The notes: generated by a model not told the origin, from the sequence alone. A stretch of DNA of 64,000 nucleotides from Bacillus sp. FJAT-44742 (GCF_002797315.1 NZ_KZ454936.1:557133-621132); one strand, 5' to 3'; positions 8,111 to 17,751 are shown, numbered from the stretch's first letter. Translations and numbers: made by a program.

Positions 8111-9703
8111 ATGTATGTCCCTCTCGTATTAACACAATTTCTAGACCGGGCCGTAAAGCTGTATAGTGAAAAGGTTGCTGTAATTGATGAAGAAAGGGAA
8201 ACCACGTACAGAGAGTTAAACAGCAGGGTAAATCAGCTTTCTCATGGATTGAAAGCGCTTAACATTCAAAAAGGGGACAAGGTAGCGTACTTAGCCCCTA
8301 ATACGTTAGAAATGCTTGAAGGGTTTTATGGAGTATTTCAGCTTGGCGCGGTAATGACTCCGCTAAATACAAGATTAAAGCCAGAAGATTATCTTTTTAT
8401 TTTAAACCATAGTGAAAGTAAAGTGCTGTTTGTTGAAAAGGAACTTTACCCGTTAATAGAACCGATCAAAGATCAGCTGACTACAATTGAAACAATCATT
8501 GCCCATGGAGCAGCCGAAGATCAGGAGAATTATTATAGCTACGACCAGTGGCTTACGCAATTTCCAGACTCAGCCTTTGACCGGGAGGAACTTGATGAAT
8601 CTGATATAGCAAGCCTCCTTTACACGAGCGGAACCACTGGAAACCCTAAAGGAGTGTTATTAACGCACCGGTCTAATTACTTGCATGCTCTGACCGTTAT
8701 GCATCATCTTAGAGTCTCTGACAGAGATACGCTTCTTCATGTGCTTCCTATGTTTCATGTTAATGGGTGGGGATCGCCTTTCTACTATACTGCTAACGGG
8801 GCAACACAGGTTATGCAGCGTAAAGTCGACGCGAAGGAAATTTTTAAAAAAGTCGACCGATACGGGATAACCATTGCTCATATGGCTCCGACCGTTTTAA
8901 ATATGCTTCTTGAAGAGCATAGTCTGAACCCTGAAGAGCATGTGCTCGGACAGGATATGAGAGTTGTCATTGCCGGGTCAGCGCCGCCGCCGGCGTTTGT
9001 CACAAAAGTGGAGGAGGACTTTGGCTGGGAATTTATCCAGGTATATGGAATGACGGAGATCTCCCCTTTAGTTACCATCTCAGATATTCCTTCTACGTTA
9101 GAACACTTGCCAAAAGAAGAGAAACACTTGTTAAAAGCAAAAACAGGGTACTCCATGATAGGCACTGATGTAAAAGTATTAGATGAAAAGGGGGAGGAAG
9201 TTACTCGTAACGGGACAACGATTGGAGAAATCGCCGTCCGGTCCAATAATGTAATGGAAGGATACTTGAAAAATCCTGAAGCAACCTCAGAAACGATTCG
9301 AAACGGGTATCTTTACACAGGGGATATGGCTGTGGTCTATGATAATAATTATATAGAAATAGTAGACCGGAGAAAGGATGTTATTATCAGCGGAGGAGAA
9401 AACATTTCTTCAATTGAAGTGGAAGGGGTGCTGTATAATCACCCAGCTGTTTTGGAAGCAGCCGTTATCGCTGTTCCCCATGAGAAATGGGGAGAGGTTC
9501 CTCACGCTGTGATTGTACGTAAACAAGGAGCCCAAGCTGGTGAAGAAGAATTAATTTCGTTTGTCCGCTCTAAAATGGCTCATTTTAAGGCACCAAAAGG
9601 GATCACCTTTACAGACGCCCTGCCAAAAACTGCCTCTGGAAAGATACAAAAAGTACAAATCAGAAAGGAATTCTGGGGAGAAAACGGCAGGATGGTAAAT
9701 TAA
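8111..9703 (+). CDS. Class I adenylate-forming acyl-CoA ligase
   Basis: This enzyme should activate a carboxylic acid with ATP and join it to coenzyme A. The 530 residues carry the ATP-binding loop YTSGTTGNPKGV (about residues 173-184), YGMTEIS, the TGD motif (YLYTGDMA), the hinge DRRKDVIISGGENIS and the C-terminal catalytic lysine in PKTASGKIQK. The overall layout is that of the long- or medium-chain fatty acyl ligases common in Bacillaceae; the exact acid cannot be read from sequence. It is monocistronic and separates hit from the ecs genes, unlike in B. subtilis. Confidence 0.9.
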   Translation: MYVPLVLTQFLDRAVKLYSEKVAVIDEERETTYRELNSRVNQLSHGLKALNIQKGDKVAYLAPNTLEMLEGFYGVFQLGAVMTPLNTRLKPEDYLFILNHSESKVLFVEKELYPLIEPIKDQLTTIETIIAHGAAEDQENYYSYDQWLTQFPDSAFDREELDESDIASLLYTSGTTGNPKGVLLTHRSNYLHALTVMHHLRVSDRDTLLHVLPMFHVNGWGSPFYYTANGATQVMQRKVDAKEIFKKVDRYGITIAHMAPTVLNMLLEEHSLNPEEHVLGQDMRVVIAGSAPPPAFVTKVEEDFGWEFIQVYGMTEISPLVTISDIPSTLEHLPKEEKHLLKAKTGYSMIGTDVKVLDEKGEEVTRNGTTIGEIAVRSNNVMEGYLKNPEATSETIRNGYLYTGDMAVVYDNNYIEIVDRRKDVIISGGENISSIEVEGVLYNHPAVLEAAVIAVPHEKWGEVPHAVIVRKQGAQAGEEELISFVRSKMAHFKAPKGITFTDALPKTASGKIQKVQIRKEFWGENGRMVN

Positions 9704-9862
9704 AAGGTAAGGGCTCGGCCCCAGGATGAAAAGGTTGGTTTTAGGATATTACAGTGAGCCCTATTCTGTCATTTCATCGACAAAAATTATCTCTCAAACC
9801 TCCTATTTGCTGTGCTATAATTTTTTCTAGGTATCTTATCGATAGTAAAGGAGAGAGCTGTT

Positions 9863-10354
9863 ATGAAATGGCTGAGTATTCTAATGCTTGCAGTTCTACT
9901 GACAGGATTAGCAGGATGCGGGAATGAAAATGCAGACGGAAGTCCAGCTGTCGGGGAACAAAAGGAGCACGGCTTTGATATCTTAGAAACAACAGCTTCA
10001 GCTGCAGAACTTCCTGAGTTTCTAGAGCATACTCATGAAGATATTTCCTCTGTCTATGCTGAGTCTGTCCATCATAAAGACCTTCTTGAACATATTCCCT
10101 GTTACTGTGGTTGTTATGAATCTGCAGGCCACCGGAATGTGTATGACTGCTTTGTAAATCAAGTAAATGAAGATGGTACAATTACTTGGGATGATCATGG
10201 CATGAAATGCGGTGTTTGTCTTGAAATAGCATATTCTGCTGTTCAAATGAGTGAAAATGGTGCTTCAGACAAAGAAATCAGAGATGCTATTGATGACTAC
10301 TATAATACAGATGACTACCCTGAAGCTACTCCGACTCCGCAGCCAGAAGCGTAA
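9863..10354 (+). CDS. PCYCGC-domain lipoprotein
   Basis: A 163-residue exported lipoprotein. The lipobox LAGC follows a hydrophobic signal, and Cys19 would be lipidated. The mature part holds HIPCYCGCYESAGHRNVYDC followed by MKCGVCLEIA, the cysteine-rich signature of the PCYCGC family found in Bacillaceae membranes. Six or so cysteines suggest metal or redox binding, but no reaction is established. The C-terminus is a short proline-threonine tail. Start ATG follows AAAGGAGAGAG. Its own terminator separates it from ecsA. Confidence 0.85.
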   Translation: MKWLSILMLAVLLTGLAGCGNENADGSPAVGEQKEHGFDILETTASAAELPEFLEHTHEDISSVYAESVHHKDLLEHIPCYCGCYESAGHRNVYDCFVNQVNEDGTITWDDHGMKCGVCLEIAYSAVQMSENGASDKEIRDAIDDYYNTDDYPEATPTPQPEA

Positions 10355-10361
10355 AGACTAC

Positions 10362-10403
10362 AAAAACAGCTTTCTTTTCTTTATAGGAGAAAGCTGTTTT
10401 TTT
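10362..10403 (+). terminator. Terminator of the PCYCGC gene
   Basis: AACAGCTTTC (10365-10374) and GAAAGCTGTT (10389-10398) pair over 10 bp and are followed by a run of T residues. An A run on the left makes it partly bidirectional. Confidence 0.93.
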
Positions 10404-10432
10404 CTATGAAACAGACTCTAAGGCAGTACGTT

Positions 10433-10461
10433 TTGCTATAGGAACCGGAGCAACGTATAAT
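10433..10461 (+). promoter_or_regulatory. Predicted sigma-A promoter of ecsABC
   Basis: TTGCTA (10433-10438) and a perfect TATAAT (10456-10461) with a 17-nt spacer lie 62 bp upstream of ecsA, just after the preceding terminator. Confidence 0.75.
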
Positions 10462-10522
10462 ATCTAATTACATACATTAAAAGTCAGAGACGATTATCTT
10501 TATATATAAAGGGGCATCCACT

Positions 10523-11266
10523 ATGGCACGGTTACTCGAAATAGAGGAAGTAAGCGGAGGGTACAACATACATAAACCAATTCTTCACGACCTATCTTTC
10601 TCTATCAATGAAGAGGAAATAGTCGGTTTAATAGGTTTAAATGGAGCAGGTAAGAGTACTACCATTAAACATGTTTTAGGGCTTATGGAGCCTTCTAAAG
10701 GTGAGATTCGCATAAATGGAAAGACCTTTCAGCAGGACCCTGACCGATACCGTTCGAATTTTACTTTTATCCCTGAAACACCGGTATTGTATGAAGAATT
10801 AACATTAATGGAACATCTGCGTCTGACCGCTATGGCTTATAACATTGACGAAAAAACCTTTAAAGAACGTTCTGATAAACTTATTCGAGAATATAGAATG
10901 GAAAAAATGCGCAAATGGTTTCCAAGCCATTTTTCTAAAGGGATGCGTCAGAAGGTTATGATTATGTGTGCCTTCCTTGTAGAACCTGATTTGTATATTG
11001 TTGATGAACCGTTTGTAGGTCTGGATCCAGTGGCTATTAAGTCACTACTTGACATGATGATGGAAATGAAGTCTCAGGGGGCAGGGATTTTAATGTCTAC
11101 GCATATTCTCTCTACGGCCGAACGCTATTGTGACAGGTTCGTATTGCTGCACGAAGGAAGAATTCGTATGCAGGGCAGCCTGAGTGAACTAAGAGAACAA
11201 GCTGGAATGCCTGAAGCCACGTTGGATGATATTTACATTGAAATGACAAAGGAAGAAGAATCATGA
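10523..11266 (+). CDS. ecsA: ABC transporter ATP-binding protein EcsA
   Basis: EcsA is the ATPase of the Ecs ABC transporter; in B. subtilis its loss impairs protein secretion, competence and RasP-dependent intramembrane proteolysis. The 247 residues contain the Walker A GLNGAGKST, the signature HFSKGMRQK (a non-canonical LSGGQ), Walker B DLYIVDEPFVGLDP and the switch histidine in STHILS. Length and order with ecsB and ecsC are as in B. subtilis. The stop overlaps the ecsB start by four bases (ATGA). Confidence 0.95.
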   Translation: MARLLEIEEVSGGYNIHKPILHDLSFSINEEEIVGLIGLNGAGKSTTIKHVLGLMEPSKGEIRINGKTFQQDPDRYRSNFTFIPETPVLYEELTLMEHLRLTAMAYNIDEKTFKERSDKLIREYRMEKMRKWFPSHFSKGMRQKVMIMCAFLVEPDLYIVDEPFVGLDPVAIKSLLDMMMEMKSQGAGILMSTHILSTAERYCDRFVLLHEGRIRMQGSLSELREQAGMPEATLDDIYIEMTKEEES

Positions 11267-12480
11267 AGGTTCATGAATTGTGGGGACATCGATCTCAAAC
11301 ATTTTGGAGTGAAGCTGTCAGGTATTTGCGTTTGATAGGGAACAGCGGGTTTGTGTTCACTTTATATGTCCTGTTTTTGATGGGGGGATATTATTACAGT
11401 TCATTTCTAGAATGGCTGCCTCCGGCCTTTCCAGCTGTTCTGTTTTTTTCAGTGCTGTTTGCATTGCTTTTGACAAGAAGCCCCATCCGTACCTTCTTAA
11501 AAGAAGGAGACCTGGTTTTCTTGCTTCCAGTCGAGACCCAGCTTACTTCCTATTTTAGAAAATCATTGATATATACCTTTATCATGCAGCTCTTTTTCAT
11601 CGCTTTGTTATTTATGGTTCTCGGTCCCTTATTTTTAGACCGAATTCATCCGGGTACAGGTTATCTATTTACTGTCCTTCTTTGGCTTGCTGCAGGGAAA
11701 TGGTGGAACCTTATTAGCAGGTGGGCAGAGATGAGAATTCAATCTGTCACCACTCGGGATATTCACATTGGTTTAAGGTTTTTAGTTAACGTTACTTTCA
11801 CGTTTTTTCTTTTTTCAGCTGCTCCTGTCGTTTACCCGCTTGTCATCATGGGGGCTATGGTATTTGTCTATCTTTTTTACTACCAGAAACTTCATACCCA
11901 ACATGGATTAAAATGGCAGCATGTATTAGAAATGGAAGAGAGAATGGTCAGCTTCTTCTACAGGATTGCTAACTCATTTACCGACGTTCCTCACTTGAAG
12001 TCAAGCGTGAAGGGACGTTTATGGGCTTCTAAATGGGTAGATAAAGCAGCCCATAATAAGACCTCCGTATACACATATCTTTATGGAAAAACATTTATTA
12101 GAGCAAATGATTACTTTGGCATTTACGTTCGGTTGTTTATCGTAGGAAGCTTAGTGATGTCTGTTATTCCTTCAGACTTGGGGAGAGGTTTTTTAGCAGT
12201 CTTGTTTATTTACATGACCGGACTTCAGCTTTCCACACTTTGGAATCATTATGATGTGAAAATTTGGACTGACTTGTACCCGGTCAGACATACATTAAAA
12301 AAGCAGTCTTTTACGTTTATCATAGAGAGACTCCTTTGGGTGCAGGCTCTTTTGTTTGGTGTCATATTAGGACTTTATGGAGTCAACATCCTTATTCTCA
12401 TAACCGCTTTAGCTGCCGGTGTCGTATTTAGCTCGTATTATGCAAGAAAACTGGTATTTAAAAAAAGGAAAGCTGCATAA
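11263..12480 (+). CDS. ecsB: ABC transporter membrane subunit EcsB
   Basis: EcsB is the permease partner of EcsA. The 405-residue protein has several hydrophobic spans, grouped at about residues 30-70, 100-150, 165-210 and 285-395, with a charged cytoplasmic middle. No enzyme motif is expected. The conserved region around WKTSVYTYLYGKTFIRANDYFGIYVRL-like residues near 260-290 is typical. The start ATG overlaps the ecsA stop, indicating translational coupling. The transported substrate remains unknown. Confidence 0.93.
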   Translation: MKVHELWGHRSQTFWSEAVRYLRLIGNSGFVFTLYVLFLMGGYYYSSFLEWLPPAFPAVLFFSVLFALLLTRSPIRTFLKEGDLVFLLPVETQLTSYFRKSLIYTFIMQLFFIALLFMVLGPLFLDRIHPGTGYLFTVLLWLAAGKWWNLISRWAEMRIQSVTTRDIHIGLRFLVNVTFTFFLFSAAPVVYPLVIMGAMVFVYLFYYQKLHTQHGLKWQHVLEMEERMVSFFYRIANSFTDVPHLKSSVKGRLWASKWVDKAAHNKTSVYTYLYGKTFIRANDYFGIYVRLFIVGSLVMSVIPSDLGRGFLAVLFIYMTGLQLSTLWNHYDVKIWTDLYPVRHTLKKQSFTFIIERLLWVQALLFGVILGLYGVNILILITALAAGVVFSSYYARKLVFKKRKAA

Positions 12481-12524
12481 GGTGGATAAAGAGTCAGCAC
12501 CTTTGATCAAAGAGGAGGGTTGTT

Positions 12525-13280
12525 GTGACTGTTTATAAATATGAACAACGGGCTCATGATGAGCTTGAAAGCTGGCTGAGAAAGGTAAAAAAGCCTTCCT
12601 CTATGTCTAAGAAACTAACAAAAACAATGCAGATGAAAATGAACAGCTATATTCCAAAGAAAGTTCATGACTCTATAGGGGAAGCCGTAAGGCATATGGT
12701 AAACACAGCTCTGGCAGGGACAGAGTATGGTAAAAAACAAGAAGTCATCTTGCACGCTTCACTAGAAGAAAGGGAAAGAAAACTAGAAGAAACCATTGCT
12801 GCATACAGAAGAACAGCAGCAGCTGAGGGAGCTGGCACCGGCGCAGGAGGAATTCTTTTAGGAATGGCTGATTTTCCTCTTCTTCTGGGAATAAAGATGA
12901 GGTTCTTGTTTTCAGCAGCTGCCATATATGGCTTTGATACGTCTGATTACAGAGAAAGATTATACATTCTCCATTTATTTCAAACAGCATTTTCAAGTGA
13001 ACGAAAGCGTTTGGAAGTAGTCGACAGACTAGAAAATTGGGGAGAGTATATTAAAGATAAACCCAAAGAGCTTTCCTTAAATGATGAGGTGAACTGGACT
13101 GAGTTCCAGCTTGAATACCGGGACTTTATAGACCTCCCTAAAACGCTTCAGCTGATCCCGGGCTTTGGTGCTATTGTCGGGGCAGCCGCGAATTATCATT
13201 TCCTTGATGTGCTGGCAGAAACAGCAAAGAACGGATATCGTCTTCGTCTTTTAATAGAAAAAGAGGATCCTCATAAATAG
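12525..13280 (+). CDS. ecsC: EcsC family protein
   Basis: EcsC is the third gene of the ecs operon; its role is not known. The 251-residue protein shows the family core with EGAGTGAGGILLGMADFPLLLG-type glycine-rich membrane-like segment around residues 95-125, then FDTSDYRERLYILH and the C-terminal LIPGFGAIVGAAANYHFLD. It starts with GTG after AGAGGAGGG, 44 bp after ecsB. The TAG stop is inside the arm of the downstream terminator. Confidence 0.92.
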   Translation: MTVYKYEQRAHDELESWLRKVKKPSSMSKKLTKTMQMKMNSYIPKKVHDSIGEAVRHMVNTALAGTEYGKKQEVILHASLEERERKLEETIAAYRRTAAAEGAGTGAGGILLGMADFPLLLGIKMRFLFSAAAIYGFDTSDYRERLYILHLFQTAFSSERKRLEVVDRLENWGEYIKDKPKELSLNDEVNWTEFQLEYRDFIDLPKTLQLIPGFGAIVGAAANYHFLDVLAETAKNGYRLRLLIEKEDPHK

Positions 13281-13292
13281 GATCCTCTTTTT
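13260..13292. terminator. Bidirectional terminator between ecsC and yhaA
   Basis: AAAGAGGATCCT (13260-13271) and AGGATCCTCTTT (13279-13290) form a 12-bp stem with a 7-nt loop and T runs in both directions. It separates convergent genes. Confidence 0.95.
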
Positions 13293-14462
13293 CTATTTGT
13301 AATGAATAACTGCCTTAGCCATGGTTTTTGCTGCAATCAGCATGGCTTTTTCATCAATATCAAATTTTGGGTGGTGATGCGGGTAGGCAGTTTCCCATTC
13401 AGGGTTTTTAGCCCCTGTAAAGAAAAAGGTTCCCTTTACATGTTCCAGATAATGGGCGAAATCCTCGCCGCCCATCATTGGTTTCATATCTTCAATAATC
13501 TCTACTCCTGGCACACCTTTAGCAGCAGCAGCTAGATAGGCAGTTTCCTCCTCATGGTTCACTACAGGAGGATAACCTTTAAAGTAATCAAATTCAGCTT
13601 GCACGTCTGCTCCCAGGCATACACCATCTACTAATCTTTTTAAATCTGCTTCAATTTGATCCCGGACCTCTTCGTTAAAAGTTCTGACCGTGCCAACAAG
13701 CTTAGCTGTATCAGCAATCACATTAAAGGCATTGTCCGCTTCAAACTTTCCGATAGAAACTACTGCAGATTCCTGAGGATCTACATGGCGGCTTACAAGC
13801 TGTTGTATATTTCCAACAAGCTGAGAAGCAATGACTATGGCGTCCTTTGTAAGGTGAGGCATAGCACCGTGTCCACCTTTTCCAAGGATTTTGATTTCAA
13901 AACGGTCTGCGGCTGCCATGACTGGCCCTGAGTGATATTGAATCTTTCCAACTGGCTCTGTGGCCCACAAATGGGTTCCAAAGATAACATCGACACCATT
14001 GAGGCAGCCGTCTTTTATCATTTCAATCGCTCCGCCTGGAGCATACTCTTCTGCATGCTGGTGGATAAAAACAATCGTACCTTTAAGTTCATTCTGAACT
14101 TTGTTCAGTGCTTTAGCTAAACCGAGTAATGTGGCAGTATGACCATCATGTCCACAGGCATGCATTACGCCATCAACGGTTGACTTATAAGGGGTTTCTT
14201 TTTCATCTTGAATAGGAAGAGCATCAAAATCAGCACGCAGCGCAATGACAGGGCCAGGATATCCCCCTTCCAGACGCGCGACGACTCCTCGACCGCCAAC
14301 GTTTGTTTCAACTTTGTGGCCAAGTTTTTCGTGAAACTCGGCGATGTATTTTGGTGTATGTACTTCTTGGAAAGATAGTTCAGGATGCTGGTGGAGATAT
14401 CTGCGGATATCAACCATTTCATTGTATAGCGTGTCCAGATAATCATATACTTTATTTTCCAT
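13293..14462 (-). CDS. yhaA: M20 family amidohydrolase (YhaA type)
   Basis: A 389-residue metal-dependent amidohydrolase of the M20D group, which removes acyl groups from amino acids or related amides. Metal-binding residues are visible in HACGHDGH (about residues 100-107), HQHAEEYAPGG (about 134-144) and the C-terminal MMGGEDFAHY. Length is typical. B. subtilis carries yhaA next to ecsC in the same orientation, which supports the symbol. N-acyl specificity is not readable. The ATG is preceded by AAAGGGGG. Confidence 0.88.
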   Translation of the reverse strand: MENKVYDYLDTLYNEMVDIRRYLHQHPELSFQEVHTPKYIAEFHEKLGHKVETNVGGRGVVARLEGGYPGPVIALRADFDALPIQDEKETPYKSTVDGVMHACGHDGHTATLLGLAKALNKVQNELKGTIVFIHQHAEEYAPGGAIEMIKDGCLNGVDVIFGTHLWATEPVGKIQYHSGPVMAAADRFEIKILGKGGHGAMPHLTKDAIVIASQLVGNIQQLVSRHVDPQESAVVSIGKFEADNAFNVIADTAKLVGTVRTFNEEVRDQIEADLKRLVDGVCLGADVQAEFDYFKGYPPVVNHEEETAYLAAAAKGVPGVEIIEDMKPMMGGEDFAHYLEHVKGTFFFTGAKNPEWETAYPHHHPKFDIDEKAMLIAAKTMAKAVIHYK

Positions 14463-14534
14463 AGTTTCTTAGCCCCCTTTTTGAAATTTTTTCGTAAAGC
14501 GAAATAGTTATCAACAAAGAAGTCTCCCAATTAT

Positions 14535-14580
14535 TCATACAGCAAAGCTTATGCGATAACCCGAAGGTATTGCTGTATGA
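14535..14580. repeat. 11-bp inverted repeat between ccdA-like gene and yhaA
   Basis: TCATACAGCAA (14535-14545) and TTGCTGTATGA (14570-14580) are perfect complements around a 24-nt loop. No T run follows on either strand, so it may be an mRNA hairpin or a protein-binding site rather than an intrinsic terminator. Confidence 0.5.
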
Positions 14581-14631
14581 GCCCAACCTTATTGAGAGAC
14601 AATGTTATTCTTTTATTCTACCAGAATTAAA

Positions 14632-15348
14632 TTAAATACCGAAAGGAACGAACCTTGCCAAATAACTGGAAATCAGTTGAAAGTACCCGGTAAAGAGCAT
14701 AATTCCAAGGCCAATCATGATATACCCGCTTACCTTTTGAATGCGAGGAATAATCTTATTTATTTTCTTCATTTTGTTTAAGGAGCGTGAATATAAAAGA
14801 GCAACTAAAAGGAAAGGAATCCCGAGTCCGATAGAATAGACAAAGAGCATCACCATTCCAGAAGTCATTGTTTCTGCCTGACTGGCAAGAGTCAGGATAG
14901 CTCCAAGAACAAGTCCTATGCACGGTGACCAGCCAGCAGCAAACACTAGTCCGAATACGACTGAGCTTGCAAAGCTAGTTGACTTTTTAGGGTTATGTTT
15001 CATTTTCTTTTCAGATAGAAGAGCACGAATAGAAATAACCCCGGCCATTTGCAAACCAAAAATTACAATGATAATTCCGCCGAGCTGTTCAATTAGCGTG
15101 TTGTATCTGGCAAAGAATTGTCCGATAAAGGTAGAGGATGCTCCTAAAATAAGGAAAATAATAGTGAATCCTAAAATAAAACCAAGACTTCTTGATACAA
15201 TCATGCGGCGTTCGGCATGAATTTGGTTTTCAGATATGGTTGTCCCTGTTAATTGAGCCAGATACGCTGGCACCAGGGGAAAGATACAAGGAGACAGGAA
15301 AGAAATGACACCAGCTCCAAATGCTAACCAGATGGTTACCTCAGTCAA
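14632..15348 (-). CDS. CcdA-family thiol-disulfide transporter
   Basis: CcdA/DsbD-beta proteins move electrons from cytoplasmic thioredoxin across the membrane to exported thiol proteins. The 238-residue product has six membrane segments and the two conserved cysteines in LSPCIFPLVPAYL and GWSPCIGLVLG. I chose TTG at 15348 because GGAGG lies 8 nt upstream; an in-frame TTG at 15363 precedes the binding site. No thioredoxin-like partner is adjacent. It could serve cytochrome c maturation, endospore development or another exported thiol protein. Confidence 0.88.
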   Translation of the reverse strand: MTEVTIWLAFGAGVISFLSPCIFPLVPAYLAQLTGTTISENQIHAERRMIVSRSLGFILGFTIIFLILGASSTFIGQFFARYNTLIEQLGGIIIVIFGLQMAGVISIRALLSEKKMKHNPKKSTSFASSVVFGLVFAAGWSPCIGLVLGAILTLASQAETMTSGMVMLFVYSIGLGIPFLLVALLYSRSLNKMKKINKIIPRIQKVSGYIMIGLGIMLFTGYFQLISSYLARFVPFGI

Positions 15349-15526
15349 ATAAGGCACCTCCAATTCGAAAGATATTTAAAAAAAAGCACCATAGTAAATT
15401 ATAGCTTATTTTAGTAAAGAAACAATGGACGAACATTGACATTTTTACAAACGAAACAGCAGAAAGGGATGAGGAAGTGCTAACTGACCACGAGTTGTAT
15501 GTTACAGGAATGTTACAAAAAGATGG

Positions 15527-15539
15527 GGTGCCAGGCACC
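15527..15539. repeat. Short palindrome GGTGCCAGGCACC
   Basis: A 13-bp perfect palindrome with a single central base lies upstream of pbpF. I recall similar GGTGCC..GGCACC motifs as dispersed short repeats in Bacillaceae genomes, but this copy is the only one noticed here. Confidence 0.4.
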
Positions 15540-15557
15540 ACAATTGGAGAAAATATA

Positions 15558-15586
15558 TTCAGGTATGGACGAATCTATACTATAAT
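15558..15586 (+). promoter_or_regulatory. Possible promoter of pbpF
   Basis: A perfect TATAAT (15581-15586) has a weak -35 candidate TTCAGG at 17-nt spacing. It is 45 bp before the pbpF start. B. subtilis pbpF is also transcribed in the forespore, and I did not find a clear forespore-type promoter. Confidence 0.4.
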
Positions 15587-15630
15587 GATTTTACATAAAG
15601 AAGTGATCGACAAAAGGAGTTAGTTGTCGA

Positions 15631-17751
15631 ATGAAGATAAAAAGAAAAATTTTATTATGGATGGCCATGCTCAGCGCTGTTTTTGGGCTTGGTGTTGCTA
15701 TATATTTTGCAGTGGTTGTCATCGGGACAGTAGCGATTGATGAGAAACAGCTGGTTATGAATGAAACATCCCATATTTATGATACAGATGGCGAATTGAT
15801 AGCAAAGTTATTTCAGGAAGACAGAGAGGTTGTAGACATTAATGACGTACCATCTCACGTTCAAAATGCCTTTGTGGCAATAGAGGATGTAAGATTTTAC
15901 AATCACCAGGGGATTGACCCGCGAGCAATTGGCCGCGCCCTGTATAGAGATATTCTAGCTGGTGCAAGGGTAGAAGGCGGCAGCACGATCACTCAGCAAT
16001 TAGCAAAAAATGTCTTCTTGACCCACGACAAAACGCTTTTGAGAAAAACAAAAGAAGTGCTCATTGCAATGAGCCTTGAAAGAAAATACAGCAAGGATGA
16101 AATCCTTGGTTTTTATTTAAATAATATATATTTTGGGCACGGAGCCTACGGCATTCAACAAGCTTCACGATTGTATTTTGGCAAAGATGTGGGGGAACTC
16201 ACAGTGGACGAAGGAGCTCTGCTTGCTTCTCTTCCTAAAGCACCTAGCCATTATTCTCCTGCCAATGATATTGAAAGAGCAGAACAAAGAAGAAATACAG
16301 TACTAGCTGTTATGGAACGCCATGGCTTTTTGACTGCAGAGGAAACGGTGGCTTATCAAGGAAGGTCTCTTTCTGAGGATTTGCAGAGGTATGAAAATGA
16401 TCCTGCTTTTTTCACATATATTGATATGGTTCTTCAAGAGGCAGAAGAAAAGTATAATCTGACTTCCAGAGAAATCCATACAGGCGGGTATGATATTGTG
16501 GTACCAGTAGATGAAGAGCTACAGCTGGAAGCCTATGACATGTTTCAGGATTCCGGGAATTTCCCAGGAAATGTTGTAGAGGGTGCATATGTGATGATTG
16601 ATCACCATACCGGCGGTGTGGCTGCACTACAAGGAGGAAGAGAATATGTAAGGCACGGCCTTAACCGGGTTAATGTAAAACGGCAGCCAGGATCTGCTAT
16701 TAAACCCGCTGCGGTTTATGGTCCTGCACTGGAATCAGGAAGCTACCATCCCTATTCCATGCTGGTGGATGAGCAGATTGATTACGATGGTTATTCACCT
16801 GCTAACTTTAATGGAGAGTATCAAGGGGAAATCTCAATGGCTGAGGCTGTGGCACAGTCAACTAACACAGCTGCTGTCTGGCTTTTTAATGAACTAGGAG
16901 TTAATTATGCAACCTCCTGGATGGAGGATTTCGGACTTCCTGTTGAGGATGACGGGCTGGCAGTGGCATTAGGCGGTCTTTCTACAGGCTATACACCCCT
17001 TGAAATGGCCTCAGCATATACAGCCTTTGCAAATGAAGGAAATAGAGTAGAGCCCTATGTCATTGAAGAAATTTATGATAGGAATGGGCGGCAAATAGGG
17101 GGAGCAGAGCCTGAACTAAATGAAGTGATAAATCCTCAAAATGCCTGGTATATGACAAGGCTGTTAGAAAATGTTGTAACGGAAGGTACAGGTACTGCCG
17201 GGTCCACAGAGCATGCATTAGCAGGCAAGACAGGGACTACAACAGGAGCGAGAGATGCATGGTTTGTCGGTTACACACCAAAATGGACCGGGGCTCTGTG
17301 GATGGGGTACGACGAAGCTGTTGAAGAAGAATCGATTGCCAGCAGCTCCTATCCCACGGCCTTATTTAAACGGATTTTGAATGGAAAGGATCTGGATCGA
17401 GAGAGCATTGCCTTTCATAAGCCGGAAGACGTGAAAGATTTAGAAGAACCGATACAGCTGGCAAACATTGGTGACTTAAATGCCTCACTCAGCTTGAGAG
17501 GGGGAGGTCTGCTGAATGTAAACTTATCCTGGACGCCCTCGCAGGATGATCGAATTATTTATCAAGTTTATGAAGTGAAAAATGGTGAAAGTGAAAAGGT
17601 TGGAGAAGTGGAAGGGAAAGGTGAATTTACAGTTGACGGTGTCAATATGTTTTCATTAGATGATTACATGATCGTCCCCTATAATCCACTTACAGAAACA
17701 GAAGGCGAACCTTCTAATGTGGCTGAGGTCAATATCGGTTTCTCTTTTTAA
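15631..17751 (+). CDS. pbpF: Class A penicillin-binding protein PbpF
   Basis: This bifunctional enzyme polymerises and crosslinks peptidoglycan outside the membrane. After an N-terminal anchor (about residues 7-33) comes the glycosyltransferase domain with IEDVRFYNHQGIDP (catalytic Glu) and GGSTITQQLAKN, then the transpeptidase with the serine motif SAIKP, the STN motif (AQSTNTAAV) and KTGTT. A short beta-rich tail follows. At 706 residues it matches B. subtilis PbpF, which also sits directly upstream of hemE. A forespore contribution is known for that family member. Confidence 0.92.
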   Translation: MKIKRKILLWMAMLSAVFGLGVAIYFAVVVIGTVAIDEKQLVMNETSHIYDTDGELIAKLFQEDREVVDINDVPSHVQNAFVAIEDVRFYNHQGIDPRAIGRALYRDILAGARVEGGSTITQQLAKNVFLTHDKTLLRKTKEVLIAMSLERKYSKDEILGFYLNNIYFGHGAYGIQQASRLYFGKDVGELTVDEGALLASLPKAPSHYSPANDIERAEQRRNTVLAVMERHGFLTAEETVAYQGRSLSEDLQRYENDPAFFTYIDMVLQEAEEKYNLTSREIHTGGYDIVVPVDEELQLEAYDMFQDSGNFPGNVVEGAYVMIDHHTGGVAALQGGREYVRHGLNRVNVKRQPGSAIKPAAVYGPALESGSYHPYSMLVDEQIDYDGYSPANFNGEYQGEISMAEAVAQSTNTAAVWLFNELGVNYATSWMEDFGLPVEDDGLAVALGGLSTGYTPLEMASAYTAFANEGNRVEPYVIEEIYDRNGRQIGGAEPELNEVINPQNAWYMTRLLENVVTEGTGTAGSTEHALAGKTGTTTGARDAWFVGYTPKWTGALWMGYDEAVEEESIASSSYPTALFKRILNGKDLDRESIAFHKPEDVKDLEEPIQLANIGDLNASLSLRGGGLLNVNLSWTPSQDDRIIYQVYEVKNGESEKVGEVEGKGEFTVDGVNMFSLDDYMIVPYNPLTETEGEPSNVAEVNIGFSF

